A stretch of DNA of 5,663 nucleotides, taken from NCBI GenBank assembly GCA_013329135.1, contig DUKU01000104.1, positions 11,950 through 17,612 on the forward strand, written 5' to 3'. The notes beneath the pieces were generated by a model, which did no database searches, was not told the DNA's origin, and worked only from the letters and a program-made list of their open reading frames with translations. This document shows, piece after piece, positions 1 to 5,663 of the stretch (the first letter of the stretch is position 1; each line of letters opens with the position of its first letter). The position numbers and the translations under genes were made by a program. Source of the stretch: Thermoplasmata archaeon. GTDB lineage: Archaea > Thermoplasmatota > Thermoplasmata > UBA10834.

Positions 1-4
1 TCCG

Positions 5-220
5 ATGCTTCACTCCGTCCTCCGCGAAAACATGTTCTATCTCGTCGTCGTGATCGTCGCAGCCTCCCTCGTCGTGATAGCTCTCTGGAACTCCGTCCAG
101 ACCGTGAACTCGAAGATGTGCGAGGTCTTCGAGCACAGGGACGTCGCAGACTATGTCGATTCGTCCAAGGAGCTGGCGGAGATCAGCGAGATCATCGCGG
201 CGATGGAGCGTGAGAGATAG
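5..220 (+). CDS. Small single-span membrane protein upstream of mre11 (possibly partial)
   Basis: I do not recognise this protein. From the ATG at position 5 it is 71 residues. Residues about 10-29 form one strongly hydrophobic helix (MFYLVVVIVAASLVVIALW), followed by a charged, acidic tail ending in ERER, so it looks like a single-pass membrane protein with a short soluble helix. The frame is open to the window edge, so it may be the C-terminal end of a longer protein; the ATG at position 32 is an alternative start that would put the helix at the very N-terminus. Its TAG stop shares its last base with the GTG start of mre11 (TAGTG), so the two are probably co-transcribed and translationally coupled. 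This position argues that it is real despite its small size. It does not resemble HerA, the usual archaeal neighbour of mre11. Any functional link to DNA repair is inference from position only. Confidence 0.55.
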   Translation: MLHSVLRENMFYLVVVIVAASLVVIALWNSVQTVNSKMCEVFEHRDVADYVDSSKELAEISEIIAAMERER

Positions 221-1332
221 TGAGAGTCCTCCACGTCTCCGACACACACCTTGGGTTCAGTGCATTCTCCAGGCTCGACCCCATCGAGGGGATAAACCAG
301 CGCGAGTCTGACTTCTATGACGCATTCAGGCAGGCGGTCGACAAGGCCATCAGCCTGAGGCCAGACGTCGTCATCCACGCGGGGGACCTGTTCGACACCG
401 TGAGGCCGCAGAACAGGGCCATCGACTTCGCCCTCAGACAGATGATACGATTGTCAGAGGCAGGCATCGAGACAGTCCTGATATCGGGGAACCACTCCAC
501 GCCCAGGATCAAGGAGACCGGGACCATCTTCAGGATATTCGAACATCTCCCGCACATACACTCGGTCCACGAGCCCGGGATCTCGAAGGTGATCGTCGGG
601 GATCTCACCGTCCACGCCGTGCCGCACTCGGTCACGCCCCCGCTCCAGGAGGTCGTGAGGGAGGCGACGCCTTCGAGGGCCACGAAATACAATGTGCTCG
701 TGCTCCACGCTGGCATCCTGGACTCGAAGGCATACAAGATGGATGAGTTCAACGAGCAGAACGTGCCAGCATCGGCCGTCTCGGACGGCTTCGACTACAC
801 CGCACTCGGGCACTTCCACAAGTTCACGGAGATCCGGCGGGGGATGTATTATTCTGGCTCGACCGAGAGGCTCGGGTTCGGCGAGGTCGACCAGGCGAAG
901 GGGGTCGTCGAAGTGGACCTCGGCACGGGGAAGGTCGGGTTCCATGAGCTCAGGACCAGGGGCATGATAGACATCGAACCGATCGATGCGTCGAAACTCA
1001 CGTCCTCTGAGATACTCAAGGTGGCTCGGGAAAGGCTCAGCGCCGCCGACATAGACGACATCATCGTGAGGATGGTCGTGAAGGATGTCCGGCCGGACGC
1101 GTACCGCTCGCTCGAGGTGCCAGCAATCAGGAAGCTGGGGTCGAGCGCGATGCACTTCGAGCTCAAGATCGACAGGCTCGAGGAAGAGGGTAGGGCGGCA
1201 GCCGGGGACGCTCATATAGGCTCGCTGGAGCACGAGTACCAGCTGTACCTATCGTCCCTCGACATTCCGCAGGAGAAGAAGGACCGGCTCATCTCTGCCG
1301 GATTGCCGTACTTCGCGGAGGGAGAGGAGTGA
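220..1332 (+). CDS. mre11: DNA double-strand break repair nuclease Mre11
   Basis: This is the manganese-dependent 3'-5' exonuclease and endonuclease subunit of the Mre11-Rad50 complex, which trims double-strand break ends. The 370-residue protein has all the phosphoesterase motifs: DTHLG (D8, H10), AGDLFD (D56), GNH (N91, H92), VLHAG (H163) and GHFH (H198, H200). These supply the seven ligands of the two-metal site and the catalytic histidine known for the family. The capping domain follows at about 245-330, and the charged C-terminus (about 340-370) is where archaeal Mre11 proteins bind the Rad50 coiled coil. The GTG at 220 is chosen because MRVLHVSDTHLG matches the family's usual N-terminus; a GGAG lies at 205-208, 11 nt before it. 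One deviation is that motif III reads GNHS, not the common GNHD. The gene overlaps the upstream ORF by 1 nt and rad50 by 4 nt, which indicates one operon. Identity is very secure. Confidence 0.97.
   Translation: MRVLHVSDTHLGFSAFSRLDPIEGINQRESDFYDAFRQAVDKAISLRPDVVIHAGDLFDTVRPQNRAIDFALRQMIRLSEAGIETVLISGNHSTPRIKETGTIFRIFEHLPHIHSVHEPGISKVIVGDLTVHAVPHSVTPPLQEVVREATPSRATKYNVLVLHAGILDSKAYKMDEFNEQNVPASAVSDGFDYTALGHFHKFTEIRRGMYYSGSTERLGFGEVDQAKGVVEVDLGTGKVGFHELRTRGMIDIEPIDASKLTSSEILKVARERLSAADIDDIIVRMVVKDVRPDAYRSLEVPAIRKLGSSAMHFELKIDRLEEEGRAAAGDAHIGSLEHEYQLYLSSLDIPQEKKDRLISAGLPYFAEGEE
1317..1328 (+). promoter_or_regulatory. Shine-Dalgarno region for rad50, inside the end of mre11
   Basis: The purine-rich run GGAGGGAGAGGA sits directly before the GTG at 1329. 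GGAGG (1317-1321) ends 7 nt before the start and a second GGAG (1321-1324) ends 4 nt before it, so one or both can pair with the 3' end of archaeal 16S rRNA. It supports the GTG as the true rad50 start, and with the GTGA overlap it implies coupled translation of the two subunits. Confidence 0.7.
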
Positions 1333-3752
1333 GGATCTCCTACCTGGAACTCAGGAACTACAGGCGCTTCCGCGAGGTCAAGGTCCAGTTCCCGGACGGC
1401 ATCGTGGGCATCATCGGCTCCAACGGCTCGGGGGAGACCACGCTCATAGAGGGGATCGCGTGGGCCCTGTTCGGCAACACGGAAGAGGTCGTGAGGACCT
1501 CGAGGGAGAGCATCAAGAGAGCGGGTGCGGGCGCATCCGAATCCTGCAGCGCCGTCCTCGAGTTCGAGCTCGGTGGCTCCGATTACAGGATCGAGAGGGA
1601 GATGGGGGGCAAGAGCCTCACAATGAAGGCGTCCCTGAGGGCCGGCGAGACCATACTGGCAGAGGGGGACAAACCTGTCAAGAAGGCGGTCGAGAAGCTC
1701 ATAGGCATGGACCACAAATCATTCTTCACGTCCGTGTTCGCGAGGCAGAAGGAGCTGAACGCGCTCCAGAACGTCGCTGCGGGCGAGCGCAAGAAAGCGG
1801 TCCTCAGGATGCTGAGGATCGACGGCATCGACGATGTGATCCAGAAGGTCAGGGCCGATAGGAGGGATGTAGAGGAGAGGATCAAGGGCGCCGAGGGCAC
1901 GCTCCTCGACGACCAGGGCAGGGACCGGGAGACGATCATCAAAGGGCAGCACCCCGACCTACGCTCCACCCTCGCTGAGGCGGAGACGCTCCTGAAGGCG
2001 GCGGATGAGGCCGAGGGGGGCGCGACCAGGGCGTTCGAGGAGACCCGTGTCAAGAGGGACGAGCTCAGGAAGGATTTCGACGCGTACAACACGACCGCCA
2101 AGGACGTGCACGCGAAACGGTCGTCAGTCGCCGAGCTGGACCGGAGGGCCGAGAGCCTGGGTAAGAGGGCAGACGAGGCCAGGAAGAAACTCGCACGGCT
2201 GCCTGAGCTGGAGGCCGCGGAGCGAGCATGGTCCGAGGCGACTGCCGCCACGGAGAAGCTCGAGGAAGACCGCAGGAAGGACGACAAGGCGAAGCACCTC
2301 ACGGAGGACTTGAGAGCCGACCGAGCCACTGCCGATGGGCTGGGCAAGGAGCTCTCAGAAGTCGCGAAGACGCTCTCAGGCGGTGAGGACCTCGAAGGCC
2401 AGAAATCGGTGGTCGAGCGCTCCAAGGAGGAATCCGAGAAGGCCCGGGCCGGAATCTCCGACAAACTGGGAGAGCAGCGTGCCAGGAAGCGCGAGCGCGA
2501 GGGGGCGGCGGCCAAGGACCGCGCGAAACTGGAAGAGATACTGAGGCTGGGCAAGGAAGGGAGGTGCCCGACTTGCGAGCGTCGGCTGGACGAGGCGTAC
2601 GATCTCCTGGCCGCCAAGCTCGCGAAGGAGATAGACGAGGCGACGGCCGCTTCATCGGACGCCGCAGCCAAGATAGAAGCGTTCCAGGCGGACCTCAAGG
2701 CGCTCGACCGGAAGGACGAGGCGCTCAAGAAGAAAGCCTCGCACATAGAGCAGGAATCGGATAGGCGCAGGAAGGCAGAGGCGACCGCCGAAGGCCTCAA
2801 GCGGCAGCTGGCCCAGCTCGAAGCGAGGATCGCGGCCAAGTCCAATGAGCTCTCCGCGCTCGGAGAGCTGAGGTTCTCCAAGGAGACCTATGACAAGGCC
2901 AAATCAGAGAAGGAGAGGCTCAAGCCGCTCCATGACGACTTCGTCAGACTCAAGGGGACCGAGGAGGAGCTGAACAGGATCGAGGCGGACCGCACAGAGG
3001 TCCGGGACCGTACGGCGAAGCTCGGGCTCGAGGTCGAGGCGCTCTCGCGGCTTATCGTGGACCTTGAACCAAAGAAGGCGCAATATGACAAGATATTGAA
3101 GATAGTTGAGGAAAAAATGGACATCCTCTCCAAGGCCAAGGACGAAGCACGTTCCAGGTCGAGCAAGCGCGACTCGGCGAGGAACGCGCTGCAATCGGCC
3201 GAGAAGGACCTCGAGAACATCGAGAGGGTGAAGAAGAGCATCGAGGCCGAGCGGAGGAGGAAGGACGACCTCGCGTCACTCGAAGATGTCATGGTATCGT
3301 TCAGGGACCACCTCATAGGGAAGGTCGCGCCCACGCTCGCGGAGCTCACATCCCATGTCCTCGAATCGACCACTGGCGGCCGGTACGGACACGTCGAGCT
3401 CGACGAGAGCTACGAGATCCAGGTGGACGACGAAGGCGCGCTGCACCCGCTGGGCCGGTTCTCCGGGGGTGAGTCGGACCTGGCCAACCTGGCGCTCAGG
3501 CTGGCGATATCGAGGATCATAGCCGAGCGGACTGGCGCGAACCCGATTAACTTCCTCATACTGGACGAGATATTCGGGTCCCTGGACCCCGACAGGAAGA
3601 GGAGCGTCATGACGGCGCTCACGGGGCTATCCGCCCAGTTCAGGCAGATATTCCTGATCACACACATCGAGGACATCAAGGACCTCATGGGTTACGTGAT
3701 GACGGTAGAACAGTCCGAGGACGGCACGAGCACGGTCACGCTCGCGTCATGA
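1329..3752 (+). CDS. rad50: DNA double-strand break repair ATPase Rad50, with altered Walker A
   Basis: This is the SMC-like ATPase partner of Mre11, which tethers DNA ends and gates the nuclease through ATP-driven dimerisation. The 807-residue protein is complete. It has an N-terminal ATPase lobe (1 to about 165), a coiled-coil arm, the zinc hook CPTC (C413, C416), a returning coiled-coil arm to about 650, and a C-terminal lobe. Visible motifs are Q-loop Q140 (FARQKEL), signature FSGGES (712-716 for SGGES), Walker B FLILDE (D746, E747), D-loop GSLD and H-loop H779 (LITHIED). At 807 residues it is a little shorter than the roughly 880 of Pyrococcus Rad50, consistent with shorter arms. The oddity is in Walker A, which reads GSNGSGETT: E36 stands where the family has lysine. 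That lysine contacts the ATP phosphates and is essential in studied Rad50 proteins. AAG to GAG is a one-base change at 1434, so a sequence error is possible. All other ATPase motifs look intact. Confidence 0.96.
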   Translation: MRISYLELRNYRRFREVKVQFPDGIVGIIGSNGSGETTLIEGIAWALFGNTEEVVRTSRESIKRAGAGASESCSAVLEFELGGSDYRIEREMGGKSLTMKASLRAGETILAEGDKPVKKAVEKLIGMDHKSFFTSVFARQKELNALQNVAAGERKKAVLRMLRIDGIDDVIQKVRADRRDVEERIKGAEGTLLDDQGRDRETIIKGQHPDLRSTLAEAETLLKAADEAEGGATRAFEETRVKRDELRKDFDAYNTTAKDVHAKRSSVAELDRRAESLGKRADEARKKLARLPELEAAERAWSEATAATEKLEEDRRKDDKAKHLTEDLRADRATADGLGKELSEVAKTLSGGEDLEGQKSVVERSKEESEKARAGISDKLGEQRARKREREGAAAKDRAKLEEILRLGKEGRCPTCERRLDEAYDLLAAKLAKEIDEATAASSDAAAKIEAFQADLKALDRKDEALKKKASHIEQESDRRRKAEATAEGLKRQLAQLEARIAAKSNELSALGELRFSKETYDKAKSEKERLKPLHDDFVRLKGTEEELNRIEADRTEVRDRTAKLGLEVEALSRLIVDLEPKKAQYDKILKIVEEKMDILSKAKDEARSRSSKRDSARNALQSAEKDLENIERVKKSIEAERRRKDDLASLEDVMVSFRDHLIGKVAPTLAELTSHVLESTTGGRYGHVELDESYEIQVDDEGALHPLGRFSGGESDLANLALRLAISRIIAERTGANPINFLILDEIFGSLDPDRKRSVMTALTGLSAQFRQIFLITHIEDIKDLMGYVMTVEQSEDGTSTVTLAS

Positions 3753-3754
3753 GC

Positions 3755-4648
3755 TCACTCGAACCCGCCGAGTGTCATCTGGTCTTGTATCAGTACGTCC
3801 CTGGACTCGTGCTGCATGCCCAGCACATCCATCATCTGGAAGGCGTTCTTGACCGCCTTGGCCCTGCCGTGGTTGTTGAAGTATATCCTGGCCTTGTCGC
3901 AGTTGGACACGATCTCGCTCAGCCGAGGCTCCCACTCGGACAGCTGCTCGTGACTGTAGAGGTAGTCGTACCTGTTCAGCCTGTAGTCGTCCTCGGCCTC
4001 TTCCTTGTACCAGATATCGTAGTTGCGCCCGTGGAAGCGGACATAGGCGTGCTTGGCGGTGAGGGAGCGCGTGATGGGGAATCCGGGGCCGTCAACGATC
4101 GTGTTCGCGACCTTGAACTCCTGGAGCACCTCCACGGCGTCCGAAGCCAGCTCGTTGCCCTTCTCGTTGAGCCAGGACCTGTGCCTGAACTCGACTGCGT
4201 AGTCGTACTTGTCCGTCTCGAGCATCTGGAAGAGGGACCTGAGCTTGCCGAGACTCGGACGGTCCTCGAACCTGAAGTAAGGGGACATCTGAATCAAGAC
4301 GCCGCCGAGCAGACCGGCTTCGGCCAAAGGCCTGACGCATATGTCCTCGAAGCTGGATGCTTGGGCGGCTGCCGTGTCCGGTGAGTCCTTGAGGATCGAG
4401 TCGTGTGTCACGATCTGGGGCAGCTTGACGGAGAACTCGAACCCGAGCCGCTGCTTCCCCTTCTCGATCCACGATTTCACCATGAACTCGTTCGGGACCC
4501 TGTAGAACGTGGAGTTTATCTCCACCGTGGGGAAGAACTTGGAGTAGTACGCGAACCACTCTCCCTTCCTGCTCGCCAGTTCGGTGGGGTAGAAGCGCCC
4601 CACCCAGTCGTCGTACGACCACCCGGAGCAGCCTATGAATGCTGCCAT
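3755..4648 (-). CDS. DUF72 family protein (YecE-like, TIM-barrel fold)
   Basis: This is a full-length (297 residues) member of the DUF72/COG1801 family, to which E. coli YecE belongs. Family structures show a TIM-barrel-like fold, and the biochemical role is not established. Characteristic blocks are GCSGWSYDDW (6-15), FYP (19-21), EINSTFYR (43-50), FEFSVKLP (70-77), LIQMSPYF (118-125), EFRHRSW (153-159), YVRFHGRN (202-209) and YFNNHGRAKAVKNA (256-269). The conserved polar residues in these blocks line the barrel mouth in the family and suggest an active site, but no substrate can be named. The ATG at 4648 is chosen because MAAFIGCSGWSY begins as family members do. There is no Shine-Dalgarno sequence before it, and a TATA-like box lies about 28 nt upstream, so the mRNA is probably leaderless. 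The gene converges on rad50 with 2 nt between stop codons, so any terminator for either gene must lie inside the other. Confidence 0.93.
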   Translation of the reverse strand: MAAFIGCSGWSYDDWVGRFYPTELASRKGEWFAYYSKFFPTVEINSTFYRVPNEFMVKSWIEKGKQRLGFEFSVKLPQIVTHDSILKDSPDTAAAQASSFEDICVRPLAEAGLLGGVLIQMSPYFRFEDRPSLGKLRSLFQMLETDKYDYAVEFRHRSWLNEKGNELASDAVEVLQEFKVANTIVDGPGFPITRSLTAKHAYVRFHGRNYDIWYKEEAEDDYRLNRYDYLYSHEQLSEWEPRLSEIVSNCDKARIYFNNHGRAKAVKNAFQMMDVLGMQHESRDVLIQDQMTLGGFE

Positions 4649-4671
4649 CAGCGTTTATAGATACCTTCAGG

Positions 4672-4680
4672 CTATAAAAA
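4672..4680 (-). promoter_or_regulatory. TATA box for the DUF72 gene, predicting a leaderless transcript
   Basis: Read on the - strand the box is TTTTTATAG, preceded by GGAATCA, which could serve as the TFB-recognition element. Its centre is about 28 nt before the A of the DUF72 ATG (4648). Archaeal TATA boxes are centred about 26-27 nt before the transcription start, so initiation should fall at or within a few bases of the start codon. The lack of a Shine-Dalgarno sequence agrees. A second A/T-rich stretch at 4652-4660 is too close to the ATG to drive a full-length message. Read on the + strand the same bases give TATAAAAA, so activity in both directions cannot be excluded. Confidence 0.6.
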
Positions 4681-4761
4681 TGATTCCAGGAGCACATCCG
4701 GAGGTGCCAGCAGGTTCGCGCCAGTGGGACGTTGACTGCCCTCGGAAGGGGGAAACCGATA

Positions 4762-4790
4762 TATCCCAGGAGCCCGCTAGCTCAGGGATG
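4762..4790 (+). repeat. Inverted repeat / two-part hairpin
   Basis: ATCCC (4763-4767) pairs with GGGAT (4785-4789), extended by one T-G pair. Inside it GAGC (4770-4773) pairs with GCTC (4780-4783) around a six-base loop, leaving a small AG/A internal loop. It is the most regular hairpin in the non-coding stretch. It begins immediately next to a GATATATC sequence (4759-4764 region), so it could also act at the DNA level as a protein-binding palindrome. No T-run follows on either strand, so it is not a convincing terminator. Confidence 0.4.
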
Positions 4791-4860
4791 CCTGGAAACA
4801 AAATGCTGCGGACCCGATGATGCAGTGTTCCGACACCAGGCGACAGTGCGCCACAAATGG

Positions 4861-4907
4861 GTCCCTCTATGAACCACCGGTGAGACACCGAGGCATGTGT
4901 AGGGGAC
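4861..4907 (+). repeat. Long imperfect inverted repeat with CGGTG/CACCG apex
   Basis: The outer stem is GTCCC (4861-4865) with GGGAC (4903-4907), plus a T-G pair. A middle stem is TATG (4868-4871) with CATG (4894-4897), including one T-G pair. Two further C-G pairs are possible (4874-4875 with 4892-4893). The apex is a perfect CGGTG/CACCG stem (4878-4882 and 4886-4890) with an AGA loop. About 17 pairs fit in 47 nt with small internal loops. Within it CACCGGTG (4875-4882) is also a perfect 8-bp palindrome. The T-G pairs only work if the + strand is the RNA. Confidence 0.35.
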
Positions 4908-4922
4908 AACTTGGCGTGCGAC

Positions 4923-4940
4923 AAAACCCCCCAGGAGGGT
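4923..4940 (-). terminator. Possible terminator for the SprT-like gene
   Basis: On the - strand, about 42 nt after the stop of the SprT-like gene, ACCCTC pairs with GGGGGT (six pairs, one T-G, CTG loop), running directly into a short TTTT tract. Archaeal termination depends mainly on T-tracts and four Ts is short, so the call is tentative. Its position between the stop codon and the DUF72 promoter is sensible. Confidence 0.35.
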
Positions 4941-4981
4941 CAGGGCGGCGAGAGTGCTTGAGCATGCAATGAACCGCACTG

Positions 4982-5662
4982 TTACACCTGGGGGACACTC
5001 GTCCTGACACGCTTCTGTCTTGCCAGTCGTGTCAACCATGCTTCGGCCTCGGAGTACATGGAGAACCGTCGCTCCATGTCTCTGAATTCCTTCGTGTGAT
5101 GCACCCTCCGGGTCGGGGTGCCCTTCGCGCCGAGCACACCATGCAACAGTTCGTGGTACACAACGAACTCGAGTACGTACCTGGGCACCTTCTCTGAATC
5201 GAGCGCACGGTTGGCTGCCATGATGTCCAGAGGCTCGAAGTAGAATCCCAGTCTGACGGATGGAGACTCCTTGGCCCATGCAAGGTCTGGACGCCTTATC
5301 GAGCCCTCGAAGTAGCACGAGTTGACGTAGTCGAAGACAGTGCCTAGATCCCGGGCCGACCCCACGGGTCTGAAGGACAAGTTCCTGGCCCGGGTCATGT
5401 AGGCCTTCTTCTTAGGCTCCCACAAAGCCCTCGACCGCGCGTAGTCCAGATACCTCTCAGCCATGCCATCAGGGCACCTCTTCCTGTACGCGCGGCAGAG
5501 GAGATACCACGCCAGGGCCTCGGTGACATCCTCGGGGGCAAGGTCCATGTAATCGCTTATCCTGAACGAGATCGTACTCTGTCTCTGCCTCCAGGTATGC
5601 TTCAGCTCGTTGTATGGGTGATACTCCGCTGACACCCTGCCGGCCGAGAGCTGCTTGCCCAC
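4982..5662 (-). CDS. SprT-like zinc metallopeptidase, N-terminus probably beyond the window
   Basis: The visible 226 residues end in a SprT-type peptidase domain. Zinc-binding VVYHELLHGVLG gives H170, E171 and H174; HHTKEF supplies the third ligand, probably H189. Upstream, FDYVNSCYFEG (110-120) and PDLAWA (125-130) match the family pattern of an N..YF helix followed by a tryptophan-containing strand. The first 95 or so residues (ISDYMDLAPEDVTEALAWYLL and onward) form a helical N-terminal part seen in related prokaryotic SprT-like proteins. The GTG at 5662 lies on the window edge, and the protein seems to start mid-domain, so the true start is probably outside. Some SprT-family proteins (eukaryotic Spartan/Wss1) cleave proteins crosslinked to DNA; others have no known role, so the substrate is unknown here. 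I see no signal peptide or membrane segment in the visible part. It ends with TAA, followed by a possible terminator, and is not co-transcribed with mre11-rad50. Confidence 0.82.
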   Translation of the reverse strand: MGKQLSAGRVSAEYHPYNELKHTWRQRQSTISFRISDYMDLAPEDVTEALAWYLLCRAYRKRCPDGMAERYLDYARSRALWEPKKKAYMTRARNLSFRPVGSARDLGTVFDYVNSCYFEGSIRRPDLAWAKESPSVRLGFYFEPLDIMAANRALDSEKVPRYVLEFVVYHELLHGVLGAKGTPTRRVHHTKEFRDMERRFSMYSEAEAWLTRLARQKRVRTSVPQV

Positions 5663-5663
5663 C

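Larger units (their letters stand above)
4649..4981. other. 333-nt non-coding stretch with several inverted repeats
   Basis: Only short unconvincing reading frames occur here, none with family motifs or a ribosome-binding site. Besides the DUF72 promoter, the stretch holds a series of potential hairpins. These are 4703-4722 (GGTGC/GCGCC with one G-U), 4739-4752 (CCCTC/GGGGG closing a GGAA tetraloop), 4762-4790, 4836-4860 (CCA plus GGCG paired with CGCC plus TGG, with a 5-nt bulge) and 4861-4907. The G-U pairs would be A-C mismatches on the opposite strand, so the folds favour a + strand RNA. The + strand reading of the A/T box at 4673-4680 would place a transcription start near 4702, just before the first hairpin. 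I found no signature of tRNA, RNase P RNA or SRP RNA. GC-rich DNA forms chance hairpins easily, so a non-coding RNA here is only a candidate. Confidence 0.35.

Noticed and set aside
1583..2881. Long open frame (432 codons) antisense to rad50
   Set aside because: It is serine-rich low-complexity translation lying opposite a certain coiled-coil gene with GC-rich codons, which commonly leaves antisense frames open. It has no family motifs.
3749..4384. Open frame of 211 codons on the + strand after rad50
   Set aside because: It lies wholly antisense to the well-supported DUF72 gene, is valine/leucine-rich, and shows no recognisable domain.
4771..4800. tRNA-like string with TAGCTCAG (4778-4785), as in a tRNA D-arm
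   Set aside because: The matching D-stem partner, anticodon stem and T-arm consensus are missing, and the acceptor ends do not pair. The GCTC is better explained by the local hairpin.
4635..4924. Small open frames in the non-coding stretch (61 codons on +, 85 codons on -)
   Set aside because: No ribosome-binding site, no motif, and a residue mix unlike the neighbouring proteins; the + frame also starts inside the DUF72 coding region.
4686..4937. CCAGGAG occurring three times (4686, 4766, 4931)
   Set aside because: A 7-mer with irregular spacing (80 and 165 nt) in GC-rich DNA. The flanks differ, so it is not a CRISPR or iteron-like array.
4690..4980. SRP RNA or RNase P RNA in the roughly 290-nt gap
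   Set aside because: The size fits and there is a C-GGAA-G hairpin, but the SRP helix 8 asymmetric loop bases (AGCA type) do not follow it, and no RNase P conserved core (such as ACAGAA) is seen on either strand.
4782..5318. Open frame of 178 codons on the - strand overlapping the SprT-like gene
   Set aside because: It is a frame-shifted reading of the peptidase gene extending into the non-coding stretch; the true frame carries the HELLH zinc motif.

Overview
The window reads as GC-rich archaeal DNA, most likely from a euryarchaeon; a member of the Thermoplasmatota or a Methanomassiliicoccales-like lineage would fit, but that is a low-confidence guess. Supporting signs are an archaeal-type Mre11-Rad50 pair with a CxxC zinc hook, heavy use of AGG for arginine, GTG starts, and an A/T-rich TATA-like box about 28 nt upstream of a start codon that lacks a Shine-Dalgarno sequence.

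Left part (1-3752, + strand): a tightly packed operon. The end of a small single-span membrane protein overlaps the mre11 start by 1 nt (TAGTG). mre11 in turn overlaps rad50 by 4 nt (GTGA). Mre11 and Rad50 form the nuclease/ATPase complex that processes DNA double-strand breaks. All metal-ligand residues of Mre11 are present. Rad50 is complete, but its Walker A lysine is replaced by glutamate (residue 36), which should cripple ATP binding unless it is a sequence error. The HerA helicase and NurA nuclease genes that often accompany this pair in archaea are not on either visible side.

Middle (3755-4648, - strand): a full-length DUF72 (YecE-like) protein that converges on rad50 with only 2 nt between the stop codons. 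Its promoter geometry predicts a leaderless mRNA.

Non-coding stretch (4649-4981): 333 nt with no convincing gene. It holds the DUF72 promoter, several inverted repeats that fold best as + strand RNA, and a possible terminator for the gene to its right.

Right end (4982-5662, - strand): a SprT-like zinc metallopeptidase with HELLH and a downstream third histidine, probably cut at its N-terminus by the window edge. Mre11-Rad50 and some SprT-type proteases both act on DNA-protein crosslinks in other organisms. A shared repair role here is only an inference, because the genes are divergently placed and not co-transcribed.

I found no mobile element, CRISPR array, tRNA or rRNA. The points most worth a second look are the Walker A K-to-E change and the hairpin-rich non-coding stretch.
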